The notes under the pieces were generated by a model. The model had not been told where the DNA came from and made no database searches. It saw only the letters and a list, made by a program, of their open reading frames with translations. Both the position numbers and the translations under genes were made by a program. Below are positions 9,431 through 17,266 of a stretch of 64,000 nucleotides of DNA, piece after piece; the first letter of the stretch is position 1, and each line of letters opens with the position of its first letter. The stretch is taken from contig NZ_CP127389.1 of the NCBI RefSeq assembly GCF_030271835.1, forward strand, positions 1,152,001 through 1,216,000. The letters run 5' to 3'. The DNA comes from Proteus appendicitidis. GTDB lineage: Bacteria > Pseudomonadota > Gammaproteobacteria > Enterobacterales > Enterobacteriaceae.

Positions 9431-11104
9431 ATGACCATGAATGAGGCAGATGCCCGCCCAACGAACTTTATTCGTCAAATTATTGACGAAGATCTGGCTA
9501 CCGGGAAACATGATAGCGTTCAAACGCGTTTCCCACCTGAACCTAATGGCTATCTTCATATCGGCCATGCGAAATCAATTTGTCTGAATTTTGGTATTGC
9601 TAAAGATTATCAGGGAAAATGTAATCTACGTTTTGATGATACCAATCCAGTAAAAGAAGATATTGAGTACATCAACTCAATTCAAAAAGATGTTCAGTGG
9701 TTAGGTTTCCAATGGGAAGGGAGCATTCATTACTCCTCAGATTATTTTGATCAACTTTATCAATATGCGATTGAGCTGATTAATAAAGGCTTAGCTTATG
9801 TTGATGAGTTAAGTGCTGAAGAAATTCGTGAATACCGCGGTACATTAAAAGAGCCGGGTAAAAATAGTCCTTATCGTTCACGTAGCGTAGAAGAAAACTT
9901 AGCGCTGTTTGAAAAAATGCGTGCTGGTGGCTTTGAAGAAGGTAAAGCGTGTTTACGTGCGAAAATTGATATGGCATCACCTTTTATTGTTATGCGTGAT
10001 CCTGTTCTTTATCGTATTAAATTCGCGGAACACCACCAAACTGGAAATAAATGGTGCATTTACCCAATGTATGATTTTACCCACTGTATTTCTGATGCAC
10101 TGGAAAATATCACACATTCTTTATGTACTTTAGAATTCCAAGATAACCGCCGTTTATATGATTGGGTGCTGGATAATATCACTATCCCTTGTCATCCTCG
10201 CCAATATGAATTCTCACGCCTTAACCTTGAATATACAGTGATGTCAAAACGTAAGCTTAATCAGCTTGTGACAGAAAACATTGTAAATGGTTGGGATGAT
10301 CCTCGTATGCCAACGATTTCAGGCTTACGTCGTCGTGGTTATACCGCAGAATCTATTCGTGAATTCTGCCTACGTATTGGTGTGACGAAACAAGAAAACA
10401 ACGTTGAAATGGCTGCTTTGGAATCTTGTATTCGTGATGACTTAAACGAAAATGCACCACGCGCAATGGCGGTTATCGATCCTGTTCGTTTAGTGATTGA
10501 AAATATGCCAGAAGGCGAAGAAATTCTTGTTGCACCAAATCACCCAAATAAACCAGAAATGGGTACGCGTGAAGTGCCATTTAGCCGTGAGATCTATATT
10601 GATCGTGCAGACTTCAAAGAAGAAGCAAACCGTCAATATAAACGTCTGGTGCTAGGTAAAGAAGTACGTTTACGTAATGCTTATGTTATTAAAGCAGAAC
10701 GTGTCGAAAAAGACGAACAAGGCGAAATTACGACTATTTACTGTACTTATGATGCAGAAACTTTAAATAAAGATCCTGCTGATGGACGTAAAGTAAAAGG
10801 TGTTATTCATTGGGTAAGCATTCCACATGCTATTCCTGCTGAAATCCGTCTTTATGACCGTTTATTTAGCGTACCAAATCCAGCTGCTGAAGATGATTTC
10901 TTATCAACAATTAACCCTGAATCATTAGTTATTCGTGAAGGTTTTGTTGAACGTAGCTTAAAAGATGCTGCCATCGAAAAAGCGTATCAATTTGAGCGTG
11001 AAGGCTACTTCTGTGCTGATAAGCTTTCAACAGCGGATAAACTTGTGTTTAACCGTACAGTGGGCTTACGTGACACTTGGGCGAAGATTTCTCAGCAAGG
11101 TTAA
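9431..11104 (+). CDS. glnS: Glutaminyl-tRNA synthetase
   Basis: Charges tRNA-Gln with glutamine. The 557-residue class I synthetase shows the HIGH-type motif in [15 protein letters not shown] (near residue 40) and the KMSKS-type motif VMSKRKL (near 275), followed by the anticodon-binding beta-barrel domains. ATG at 9431 lies 5 bases after GAGG; ATG at 9437 aligns with the E. coli N-terminus and is a possible alternative. It sits between nagE and chiP as in E. coli. The three Gln(UUG) tRNAs at the left of the window are among its substrates. Confidence 0.98.
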   Translation: MTMNEADARPTNFIRQIIDEDLATGKHDSVQTRFPPEPNGYLHIGHAKSICLNFGIAKDYQGKCNLRFDDTNPVKEDIEYINSIQKDVQWLGFQWEGSIHYSSDYFDQLYQYAIELINKGLAYVDELSAEEIREYRGTLKEPGKNSPYRSRSVEENLALFEKMRAGGFEEGKACLRAKIDMASPFIVMRDPVLYRIKFAEHHQTGNKWCIYPMYDFTHCISDALENITHSLCTLEFQDNRRLYDWVLDNITIPCHPRQYEFSRLNLEYTVMSKRKLNQLVTENIVNGWDDPRMPTISGLRRRGYTAESIREFCLRIGVTKQENNVEMAALESCIRDDLNENAPRAMAVIDPVRLVIENMPEGEEILVAPNHPNKPEMGTREVPFSREIYIDRADFKEEANRQYKRLVLGKEVRLRNAYVIKAERVEKDEQGEITTIYCTYDAETLNKDPADGRKVKGVIHWVSIPHAIPAEIRLYDRLFSVPNPAAEDDFLSTINPESLVIREGFVERSLKDAAIEKAYQFEREGYFCADKLSTADKLVFNRTVGLRDTWAKISQQG

Positions 11105-11142
11105 TCTGACCTGTTTTAAGCCACATTAGTGCTTTAATGAAT

Positions 11143-11176
11143 AAATGCTCGGTAATTATTTACTGAGCATTTTTTT
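11143..11176 (+). terminator. Terminator of glnS
   Basis: A stem of AAATGCTCGGTAA with TTACTGAGCATTT (one mismatch) is followed by seven T residues. The 560 bases after it, up to chiP at 11740, hold no gene. They contain the CRP, NagC and ChiX sites listed separately and are otherwise AT-rich. Confidence 0.85.
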
Positions 11177-11374
11177 ATCTGTTCTACGTCTTGGTTTGGG
11201 TGATTTTTAATCTATTGATATCAAATATTTATTATTCTTAATTTGATTAGTCTCTCGTTTTTTCTTTTTTAGGTGATAACTTTCATTTATTTCATTTGAA
11301 ATAGTTTATTCACTATCACTTTATTCTTTTGTTTTTTCATACCATCACGCTAAATAAAACTGTAATAGAAAAAG

Positions 11375-11390
11375 TGTGATTCACACCACA
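11375..11390. promoter_or_regulatory. CRP site candidate upstream of chiP
   Basis: TGTGA-N6-CCACA matches the CRP consensus in nine of ten positions. It lies about 350 bases before chiP. Activation of chiP by CRP is known in E. coli; here the distance to the start codon implies a long leader or an upstream promoter. Confidence 0.55.
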
Positions 11391-11607
11391 TATTTCACAT
11401 CGTTAAAAAAGATTATTGATAAATACTACTTATTATTCTTTTTTATAAAAACGAAACTTCATATCATTTAAAGATTGCTTTATAAAATTTATTTAAATCA
11501 ATTGGTTATGATTGTTTTTGTTCAGTACTTATAAAAGCAAGAAAATGAAACGATCATTTGGTTATGTGCCCTTGGTCATATTTTGATAAAATTTCTTTTT
11601 TTTAGGT

Positions 11608-11632
11608 TGATAATTCGCGTCGCGAAAAATAT
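11608..11632. promoter_or_regulatory. NagC box candidate upstream of chiP
   Basis: The palindrome TTCGCG-T-CGCGAA sits within A/T-rich flanks (TGATAA before, AAATAT after), the layout of NagC/Mlc operators. NagC repression of chiP is established in E. coli. The site lies about 110 bases before the chiP start codon. Confidence 0.6.
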
Positions 11633-11713
11633 GCTGTTTCTAACCTAATTTAGGTTTTTTCCCCACTTGGGGTTTTATATTTGGAAATAGGCATTGTGCT
11701 TATTTCTTTTTTA

Positions 11714-11732
11714 GTCAAAGTCAAAGAGGAAA
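11714..11732 (+). promoter_or_regulatory. ChiX sRNA pairing site over the chiP ribosome binding site
   Basis: The stretch GTCAAAGAGGAA covers the AGAGGA ribosome binding site of chiP. It is complementary to the conserved seed of the ChiX (MicM) small RNA, recalled as UUCCUCUUUGAC. In E. coli and Salmonella ChiX blocks chiP translation by pairing at exactly this place. The ChiX gene is not in the window. Confidence 0.65.
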
Positions 11733-11739
11733 CAATGCT

Positions 11740-13134
11740 ATGGTTATGCAACATGCTAAACCAGGCAGGGTGGCACTTGCCGTTATGGGCGCATTGCTTG
11801 TAACTGCACTACCTGCAAAAATGTCTCATGCTGAAGGGTTTATTGATGACTCAACCTTAACAGGCGGTCTTTTTTATTGGCAACGTGACCGTGATAGAAA
11901 AGAGTTAACACCAAATAGCCCTGATTACGGCAAATACAAAGCTAACTTACACCATTCTACTTTCAACGCTAATCTAGATTTCTCATCAGGTTACCTTGGT
12001 GATTTTATTGGTATTGATTTAGCTGCTTTTGGTGCGGCTGAATTGAATAACAGTGGCCCTGCAGCACCTAATGAAATCGGTTTTAGTGATGCAAAAAGTC
12101 GCTGGGATGAAAAATGGACTGGCGATCGCAGTGGCATGAGCGTTTACAAAGCGGCTGCGAAATTCAAATTAGGCAATTTCTGGGCGCAAGGTGGATATAT
12201 TCAACCTAAAGGCCAAAGTTTATTGCGTCCACACTGGAGCTTCTTACCAGGAACTTACCGCGGTGCTGAAGCTGGTGCTGTTTTTGACTTCGATAAAAAT
12301 GGTGAATTGTCTTTCTCTTATATGTGGACAGATGAATATAAAGCACCATGGTATCGGAATATGTACAACTTCCGTAAAGCTGATCTAGAAACGAATATCA
12401 GTTATCTTCACTCTTTTGGCGCCAAATATGATTTTAAAAACAGCCTAGTATTAGAAGCTGCATTTGGTCAGGCCGATGGTTATATCGATCAGTATTTTGG
12501 TAAAGTTTCTTATGATTTCCCAATTGCTGACAATGCATTAAGAACGTCTTACCAATTCTACGGTGCTAAAGATAAAGTTACTGGCGGTGGTGTTAATGAC
12601 GTTTATGATGGGCTGGCATGGTTACAAGCACTGACTTTTGGTTATACCTACAATGTGTTTGACTTCAAAGTAGAAGGAACGTGGGTTAAAGCTGAAGGTA
12701 ATCAAGGTTATTTCTTACAACGTATGACTCCGGGCTGGGCAACCTCTAATGGTCGTCTTGATGTCTGGTGGGATGGTCGCTCTGACTTTAACGCCAATGG
12801 CGAAAAAGCACTGTATGCTGGCGTTATGTATGATCTGAAAAACTGGGATCTGTCAGGTTGGGCGGTAGGTACTTCTTATGTTTATGCATGGGATGCTAAG
12901 CCAAGCGGTAAGGCCATTTATGACCAAGGTCAACGTATCAGAGAGAGTGCATGGAATGCGGATATTATGTATACGGTTCAAGAAGGTCGCGCTAAAGGCA
13001 CCCTCTTTAAGCTTCACTATACCCGTTATGATAACCATTCTGATATTCCAAGTTATGAAGGTGGTTTTGGAAATATTTTCCAAGATGAAAAAGACGTTAA
13101 ATTTAACGTGATAATGCCATTCACTATTTTCTAA
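11740..13134 (+). CDS. chiP: Chitoporin ChiP (OprD-type outer membrane porin)
   Basis: An outer membrane channel for chitooligosaccharides. A signal peptide is visible at residues 1-31 (hydrophobic core [13 protein letters not shown], cleavage after SHA). The mature protein begins [22 protein letters not shown], typical of the OprD/ChiP family, and the C-terminus ends in Phe (MPFTIF), as outer membrane beta-barrels do. The 464 residues fit the family. ATG at 11740 is 9 bases after AGAGGA. The usual partner lipoprotein gene chiQ does not follow. Confidence 0.95.
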   Translation: MVMQHAKPGRVALAVMGALLVTALPAKMSHAEGFIDDSTLTGGLFYWQRDRDRKELTPNSPDYGKYKANLHHSTFNANLDFSSGYLGDFIGIDLAAFGAAELNNSGPAAPNEIGFSDAKSRWDEKWTGDRSGMSVYKAAAKFKLGNFWAQGGYIQPKGQSLLRPHWSFLPGTYRGAEAGAVFDFDKNGELSFSYMWTDEYKAPWYRNMYNFRKADLETNISYLHSFGAKYDFKNSLVLEAAFGQADGYIDQYFGKVSYDFPIADNALRTSYQFYGAKDKVTGGGVNDVYDGLAWLQALTFGYTYNVFDFKVEGTWVKAEGNQGYFLQRMTPGWATSNGRLDVWWDGRSDFNANGEKALYAGVMYDLKNWDLSGWAVGTSYVYAWDAKPSGKAIYDQGQRIRESAWNADIMYTVQEGRAKGTLFKLHYTRYDNHSDIPSYEGGFGNIFQDEKDVKFNVIMPFTIF

Positions 13135-13144
13135 TATCAGCATA

Positions 13145-13175
13145 AGGATAAAGTGTATTCATTGCACTTTATCCT
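13145..13175 (+). repeat. Hairpin after chiP
   Basis: A perfect 11-bp inverted repeat AGGATAAAGTG / CACTTTATCCT starts 10 bases after the chiP stop. No T run follows, so it is more likely a 3'-end stabilising structure than a standard intrinsic terminator. Confidence 0.6.
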
Positions 13176-13291
13176 GAATAAAACTAAAAAAGCTAAATAC
13201 GATTACGAAAGTAAAAATAACTAGTAGAAAGATAGGGATACGTTAATTAAGAAGAACCTTACAAATAAGCCTCGTTAATAAAGTGAAGTTG

Positions 13292-13376
13292 TCGCAGTAG
13301 TAAGAAGTAGTAAGTAGAAGTAAAAGAGTCGTTTTAACATCGCAGTATGTAGCAAAAGTAATGAAGTAAAGTCGTC
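13292..13376. repeat. Two degenerate direct repeats, purine-rich
   Basis: Two copies starting TCGCAGTA at 13292 and 13340 (48-base period) share an AGTAG/AAGTAA-rich body and end in AGTCGT (first copy near 13332, second near 13375). The stretch is strongly purine-biased on the plus strand and has no open reading frame. It lies where chiQ would be expected and may be part of an untranslated RNA or a decayed sequence. Confidence 0.5.
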
Positions 13377-13452
13377 ATGTCATGTCGTCTGAGATAAATG
13401 TGAGTGGGTTATGTTTATCTCTTGTGCTTCAGTTATTTCGCAGAATTTGCGT

Positions 13453-13521
13453 AAGGTATTTACCCTAAGTAAAGGCAGTCAGAGTGGGTATCGTAGTGGG
13501 GGGTAAATACCTTTATTTTTT
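13453..13521 (+). terminator. Long-loop hairpin with T run (terminator or 3' end of an RNA)
   Basis: A perfect 13-bp inverted repeat AAGGTATTTACCC (13453-13465) / GGGTAAATACCTT (13501-13513) encloses a 35-base loop and is followed by TATTTTTT. It lies 140 bases before the DUF817 gene. It could end a chiP read-through transcript or an unannotated small RNA. Confidence 0.55.
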
Positions 13522-13661
13522 CATTCCTTTCTTTTTTTCGTCCTTTTCATCCTTGTACGTTTTTTTATTCTATGGCAGATTTCTTACCATTCATTTTATC
13601 TCACCTTATGTATTATTCCGCATTGAAGGCTGTTCGATAATGCGAGTTTTCAGGAAGAAGC

Positions 13662-14501
13662 ATGTTAAAGCGATTGGATGATTTTTTATTAGAACCACCA
13701 TTGAAGCCCTTTAAAGGTATAAAACGATTTATTGTTGAATTTCTTTTTTTTGGTGTAAAAGAGGCGCGTTCTTGTTTATTTGCGGGATTTTTCTTTTTTA
13801 TTTTATTTGCAACGCCAAGTAAAGGTGTCTTTGGTATACCTCGTTATGATGTACTGCTTATTCTCGCTATCGCTTTTCAATTATGGATGGTGTGGGGAAA
13901 GCTAGAAACATGGGATGAATTAAAAGCGATTTGTTTTTTCCACATTGTTGGTTTTGTGATGGAGTTATTTAAAACATCAGCGGCAATTGGTTCATGGAAA
14001 TACCCTGATTTTGCTTACACGAAATTGTGGGAAGTCCCTTTGTTTACAGGATTTATGTATTCAGCGGTAGGGAGTTATTTAATTCAAGCATGGCGTTTTT
14101 TAAAAGTACGAATTGAACATTATCCGCCTTATTGGTTGGCAACATTAGTTGCTCTTGCTATTTATATTAATTTCTTCTCTCATCACTTTATTGGTGATTA
14201 TCGATGGTATTTAACTGCTTTTATTTTAGGTCTTTATGCTCGTAGTGTGGTTTATTTTACGCCTTATGATACAGAGCGAAAAATGCCCTTATTACTTGCT
14301 TTTGTTCTGATAGGTTTCTTTATTTGGCTTGCTGAGAATTTCGGTACATTTTTTGGTGTTTGGCAATATCCAAACCAAATTGGTGCTTGGTCTGCAGTGC
14401 ATGCAGGAAAATGGGGTTCTTGGTCACTGTTAGTTATTGTTACTTTTACTATTGTGGTGCATTTAAAACATATCAAACACAGTATTAGTGTGGCGAAGTG
14501 A
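13662..14501 (+). CDS. DUF817 (YoaT-like) integral membrane protein, function unknown
   Basis: A 279-residue protein with about eight hydrophobic segments and short loops. The motifs GSWKYPDFAYTKLWEVPLFTGFMYSAVGSY (written here as seen around residues 108-137, in part GSWKYP, VPLFTGFMYSAVGSY) and the C-terminal GVWQYPNQIGAWS are characteristic of DUF817, the family of Bacillus YoaT. No catalytic role is established. The start at 13662 has an AGGAAG site 4 bases before it. It sits alone between chiP and hicAB in an accessory insert; nothing in the context reveals a substrate. A role as a membrane-embedded enzyme or carrier is only a guess. Confidence 0.8.
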   Translation: MLKRLDDFLLEPPLKPFKGIKRFIVEFLFFGVKEARSCLFAGFFFFILFATPSKGVFGIPRYDVLLILAIAFQLWMVWGKLETWDELKAICFFHIVGFVMELFKTSAAIGSWKYPDFAYTKLWEVPLFTGFMYSAVGSYLIQAWRFLKVRIEHYPPYWLATLVALAIYINFFSHHFIGDYRWYLTAFILGLYARSVVYFTPYDTERKMPLLLAFVLIGFFIWLAENFGTFFGVWQYPNQIGAWSAVHAGKWGSWSLLVIVTFTIVVHLKHIKHSISVAK

Positions 14502-14529
14502 ATTGATATAGCTTATGTTATCTTTAGAG

Positions 14530-14589
14530 TGACGTCATTAATTGACGTCATCCTTCGTTGTGCTAAAGTGATATCATCATGTGACGTCA
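14530..14589. promoter_or_regulatory. TGACGTCA operator cluster before hicAB
   Basis: Three exact copies of the 8-bp palindrome TGACGTCA start at 14530, 14543 and 14582, and a variant TGATATCA starts at 14570. Spacings of 13, 27 and 12 bases are close to multiples of a helical turn and a quarter. The cluster ends 10 bases before hicA. HicB-type antitoxins autorepress through ribbon-helix-helix binding to such short palindromes, so this is probably the hicAB operator. Confidence 0.7.
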
Positions 14590-14598
14590 ATGGAATGA

Positions 14599-14880
14599 AT
14601 GATGATAAAGACCAACGAGCTAAGTTCCAAACACTATAAGACACTCGCTGATATACTAACAGTGCCTCCAAAGTCAGGAATTAAGTGGGATGACGTGAAG
14701 AGCCTAATAAATAATCTTGGTGGAAAAGTTAAAAATGGTAATGGTTCTAGACGAAAATTTATTTTAATGGGATCTGTTTATCAAACACATCAACCTCATC
14801 CAGAGAATGTTATGGACAAAGGCTCTGTAAATGGTCTACGTGAATGGTTTGAGAATGTGATAGGAGTAAAGCATGATTAA
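14599..14880 (+). CDS. hicA: HicA-family toxin, extended form (mRNA interferase)
   Basis: A 93-residue protein with a HicA/YcfA core after an N-terminal extension of about 22 residues. The core reads PPKSGIKWDDVKSLINNLGGK, then NGSRRKFILMG, then HQPHPENVMDKGSVNGLREWFENVIGV. The usual HicA GSH motif reads GSR here; the histidines lie instead in the HQPHP segment, as in the longer HicA subfamily I recall with FHRPHP. HicA toxins cleave mRNA by a double-stranded RNA binding fold. It overlaps hicB by 8 bases, indicating coupled translation. The start could be ATG at 14599 or 14602. Confidence 0.82.
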   Translation: MMIKTNELSSKHYKTLADILTVPPKSGIKWDDVKSLINNLGGKVKNGNGSRRKFILMGSVYQTHQPHPENVMDKGSVNGLREWFENVIGVKHD

Positions 14881-15226
14881 GAGTACGAATATCATGGTAA
14901 TAAGTGGGCACCCTGCATCAGTTGTTTATGAGTCTGAAATTAAAGCCTTCAGAGGACAATTTTTAGATGTAAATGGGTACTGTGATTTTGTAGCTGATAG
15001 TATTGATGGATTACAAAAAGAAGGGGCTATTTCCTTAACGGAGTTTGTTGAAACTTGTATTGAGGAAGGAATTGCGCCTTTTAAAGAGGAAGATAAGCTT
15101 AAAGCATTTACACTACGTTATCCGGCTTGGTTAGAAACTCGATTGAATGCAACCGCTGCAGCACATGCAATCTCAAAAAATCAGTTTATTGTCCAGTTAT
15201 TAGAGCGGGAGCTAGTTACACGATAA
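14873..15226 (+). CDS. hicB: HicB-family antitoxin
   Basis: A 117-residue protein. Residues 1-75 form a degenerate RNase H-like HicB domain (ASVVYESEIKAFRGQFLDVNG, DSIDGLQKEG). The C-terminal part FTLRYPAWLETRLNATAAAHAISKNQFIVQLLERE is a ribbon-helix-helix DNA-binding domain, which neutralises HicA and represses the operon. It overlaps hicA by 8 bases. The TGACGTCA cluster upstream is the likely binding site. It ends just before a bidirectional terminator shared with fur. Confidence 0.87.
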   Translation: MIKSTNIMVISGHPASVVYESEIKAFRGQFLDVNGYCDFVADSIDGLQKEGAISLTEFVETCIEEGIAPFKEEDKLKAFTLRYPAWLETRLNATAAAHAISKNQFIVQLLERELVTR

Positions 15227-15254
15227 TATTAGGGTTCATCGCGGGAGCTAATAA

Positions 15255-15284
15255 AAAAGGAACTGTGAACAGTTCCTTTTTTTT
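15255..15284. terminator. Bidirectional terminator between hicB and fur
   Basis: A near-perfect stem AAAAGGAACTGT / ACAGTTCCTTTT is followed by further T residues on the plus strand and preceded by A residues, so it can serve both hicAB (plus) and fur (minus). Confidence 0.85.
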
Positions 15285-15307
15285 ACTGAGAGATTATCCA
15301 GAATGAA

Positions 15308-15754
15308 TTATTTCTCATCATGTGCGTGGCTATCTTCTTTACAATTACCTTCAGCGCAGTGGCCATATAAATAAAGGCTATGATTGGAAAGCTTGATACC
15401 ATGACGTTCAGCGATATTTCTTTGGCGCAATTCAATTGCATCGTCTGTAAACTCAATAACTTTACCACAATCAAGACAAATTAGATGGTCATGATGGTGT
15501 TGTTGAGTTAATTCAAATACTGATTTACCACCTTCAAAATTATGTCGGGTAACAATACCAGCATCATCAAATTGATTTAAGACGCGATACACTGTTGCCA
15601 GACCAATCTCTTCACCGATATCGATGAGTTTCTTGTAGAGATCTTCAGCACTGACATGATGGCACTCAGGATCCTGGAGCACTTCCAAGATCTTTAAGCG
15701 AGGAAGTGTAACTTTTAACCCAGCATTTTTTAACGCTTTATTATTGTCGGTCAT
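15308..15754 (-). CDS. fur: Ferric uptake regulator Fur
   Basis: The iron-responsive global repressor, 148 residues. The N-terminal winged helix (residues 1-80, LPRLKILEVLQDPECHHVSAEDLY, ATVYRVLNQFDDAGIV) is followed by the metal-binding dimer domain with HHHDHLICLDCGKVIEF near 86-103 and the C-terminal cysteine-histidine tail CAEGNCKEDSHAHDEK. It lies downstream of fldA on the same strand with a Fur box in the gap, implying autoregulation, as in E. coli. Confidence 0.98.
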   Translation of the reverse strand: MTDNNKALKNAGLKVTLPRLKILEVLQDPECHHVSAEDLYKKLIDIGEEIGLATVYRVLNQFDDAGIVTRHNFEGGKSVFELTQQHHHDHLICLDCGKVIEFTDDAIELRQRNIAERHGIKLSNHSLYLYGHCAEGNCKEDSHAHDEK

Positions 15755-15907
15755 GCGGATTTAATCCTGTTGCTAATGGTGAATTTAATTTTTGTGCTCA
15801 CAAAGAGGTTTTATTCATTAATACTTGGGTGAATAAATAACCTTATTGATTATAGGCATGATATTTAAAAATAAACACCCCACCTATCACACTATCTTAG
15901 CACACCA

Positions 15908-15926
15908 TTGAATAATTATCATTCTC
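15908..15926 (-). promoter_or_regulatory. Fur box upstream of fur
   Basis: On the minus strand GAGAATGATAATTATTCAA matches the 19-bp Fur consensus GATAATGATAATCATTATC in 14 positions. It lies between fldA and fur, about 155 bases upstream of the fur start, consistent with autoregulation. Confidence 0.6.
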
Positions 15927-15943
15927 AATATTGAGTATTTATA

Positions 15944-16471
15944 TTATCCCAGAATTTCGTCTAAGCTCATTTCTTCTTTGATTTGAGCAACCCAAGCGTC
16001 AACACGCTCTTCGGTTAATTCTGGCTGACGATCTTCATCAATTGCAAGACCGATAAAATGATTATCATCTGCAAGTCCTTTAGAGGCTTCGAAATGATAA
16101 CCTTCGGTTGGCCAATGCCCTACGATAACTGCACCACGAGGTTCAATAATATCGCGGATAGTACCCATTGCATCACAGAAATATTCTGCATAGTCCTCTT
16201 GGTCACCACAACCAAATAGTGCAACAAGCTTACCATTGAAATCAATATCTTCTAGTGTTGGGAAAAAGTCATCCCAATCACATTGTGCTTCACCATAATA
16301 CCAAGTAGGAATACCTAGTAACAGAATATCGAACGCTTCGATGTCTTCTTGACTGGATTTTGCAATATCATGAACTTCGGCATTATCAGCGCCCAGTCTT
16401 TCTTGAAGCATTTTGGCAATATTTTCAGTGTTGCCAGTATCACTGCCGAAGAATATTCCTATGATTGCCAT
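15944..16471 (-). CDS. fldA: Flavodoxin FldA
   Basis: A long-chain flavodoxin of 175 residues carrying FMN and acting as a low-potential electron donor. The FMN phosphate loop GSDTGNTENIA (near residues 9-19) and the flavin-flanking segments PTWYYGEAQCDWDD (near 55-68) and FGCGDQEDYAEYFCDAMG (near 90-107) are clear. The C-terminal insertion typical of long flavodoxins is present. It is upstream of fur in the conserved fldA-fur order. Confidence 0.97.
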   Translation of the reverse strand: MAIIGIFFGSDTGNTENIAKMLQERLGADNAEVHDIAKSSQEDIEAFDILLLGIPTWYYGEAQCDWDDFFPTLEDIDFNGKLVALFGCGDQEDYAEYFCDAMGTIRDIIEPRGAVIVGHWPTEGYHFEASKGLADDNHFIGLAIDEDRQPELTEERVDAWVAQIKEEMSLDEILG

Positions 16472-16504
16472 AAAGTGAGATAACCTCTTTTATTCTAAAT
16501 TCGT

Positions 16505-16627
16505 TATATTTCAACTTGTAGCGTTATTGACTACGTATATTTTCACTAGAGACACATGTTTTTTGCCTGTTTCTAGTGACTCATTCACTTGTCACTTAGC
16601 TACACTTCAAAATATTTAGAGTATATT
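16505..16627. repeat. Degenerate ERIC/YPAL-like repeat upstream of fldA
   Basis: The left arm ATATTTCAACTTGTAGCG with TTGACTACG following, and the right arm TACACTTCAAAATATTTAGAGTATA, are decayed versions of the arms seen at 6794-6922. The centre carries an inverted repeat TCACTAGA / TCTAGTGA. The element fills most of the fldA-ybfE spacer. Confidence 0.55.
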
Positions 16628-16746
16628 TGTCTGTGTTTTAACAATTACTAGTGAAAGATAAGCATTGTGTTTTCATAATAGAAAACTAAAAACGTATTTT
16701 GACGAAAATAGCAGGCTAATTCTGTCGAATTTGTGTGGTTTATCCG

Positions 16747-17055
16747 CTAGCTATTCTTGTTTTGATGCATTTTTAAGGCGTGATTTTGCGCCAATTGCTC
16801 TAGTAATATTTCTTCAATAAGTTCACTACGACTGACGTTTCTTTCTGTCGCCAACTCATTGAGAGCATTCACAGCATCTTCATTTAATTTTAACTCAACT
16901 CGACGTAAGCCATTAACTCTGTCACGTCTTAATTGATTGCGTTTATTAATTCTAAGCTGTTCATCCCGAGAAAGCGGGTTTGTTTTAGGTCGCCCAGGTC
17001 TGCGTTCATCTGCGAACAAATCCAGTGTGGTGCGATCAGTTTGTTCTTTTGCCAT
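16747..17055 (-). CDS. ybfE: YbfE-like small DNA-binding protein (ribbon-helix-helix type)
   Basis: A 102-residue protein matching YbfE, annotated in E. coli as LexA-regulated. The N-terminus MAKEQTDRTTLDLFADERRP and the basic stretch RPGRPKTNPLSRDEQLRINKRN are strongly conserved. The C-terminal half (RVELKLNEDAVNALNELATERNVSRSELIEEILLEQL) reads as a ribbon-helix-helix domain. ATG at 17055 was chosen because it matches YbfE; the frame continues to a GTG at 17136, which has an AGGAAG sequence before it, so a longer form is possible. I saw no convincing LexA box upstream. It sits between fldA and ybfF as in E. coli. Confidence 0.85.
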   Translation of the reverse strand: MAKEQTDRTTLDLFADERRPGRPKTNPLSRDEQLRINKRNQLRRDRVNGLRRVELKLNEDAVNALNELATERNVSRSELIEEILLEQLAQNHALKMHQNKNS

Positions 17056-17266
17056 AAATTTTGCTGTGAAAGGGCGTATACCAATGACTAAATTGCGAAA
17101 CGCCCAATAATACCCCACATAGTGATGTCTCGCCACTGCTTCCTGAGTTTAACTTATTGTGATTTGGTCTTTTTATCAACAGACGCTATTTTTAAGCACA
17201 ATAATTATACATTCTATTAAGTTATTATTTTTCAGTGGCGTTATTTTAAGCAGTTAAGTTTATTAA

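Noticed and set aside
13145..13175. Rho-independent terminator after chiP
   Set aside because: The stem is perfect but no T run follows on either strand, so it is listed as a hairpin only.
13484..13681. Plus-strand frame of 65 codons before the DUF817 gene
   Set aside because: It overlaps the long-loop hairpin and the start of the real gene and has a low-complexity hydrophobic sequence from T-rich DNA.
17056..17136. N-terminal extension of YbfE from GTG at 17136
   Set aside because: An AGGAAG precedes it, but the residues do not resemble YbfE, which begins MAKEQTDRTTLDLF; kept only as an alternative.
17137..17266. LexA box before ybfE
   Set aside because: I looked for CTGT-N8-ACAG because E. 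coli ybfE is LexA-regulated, but saw no acceptable match.
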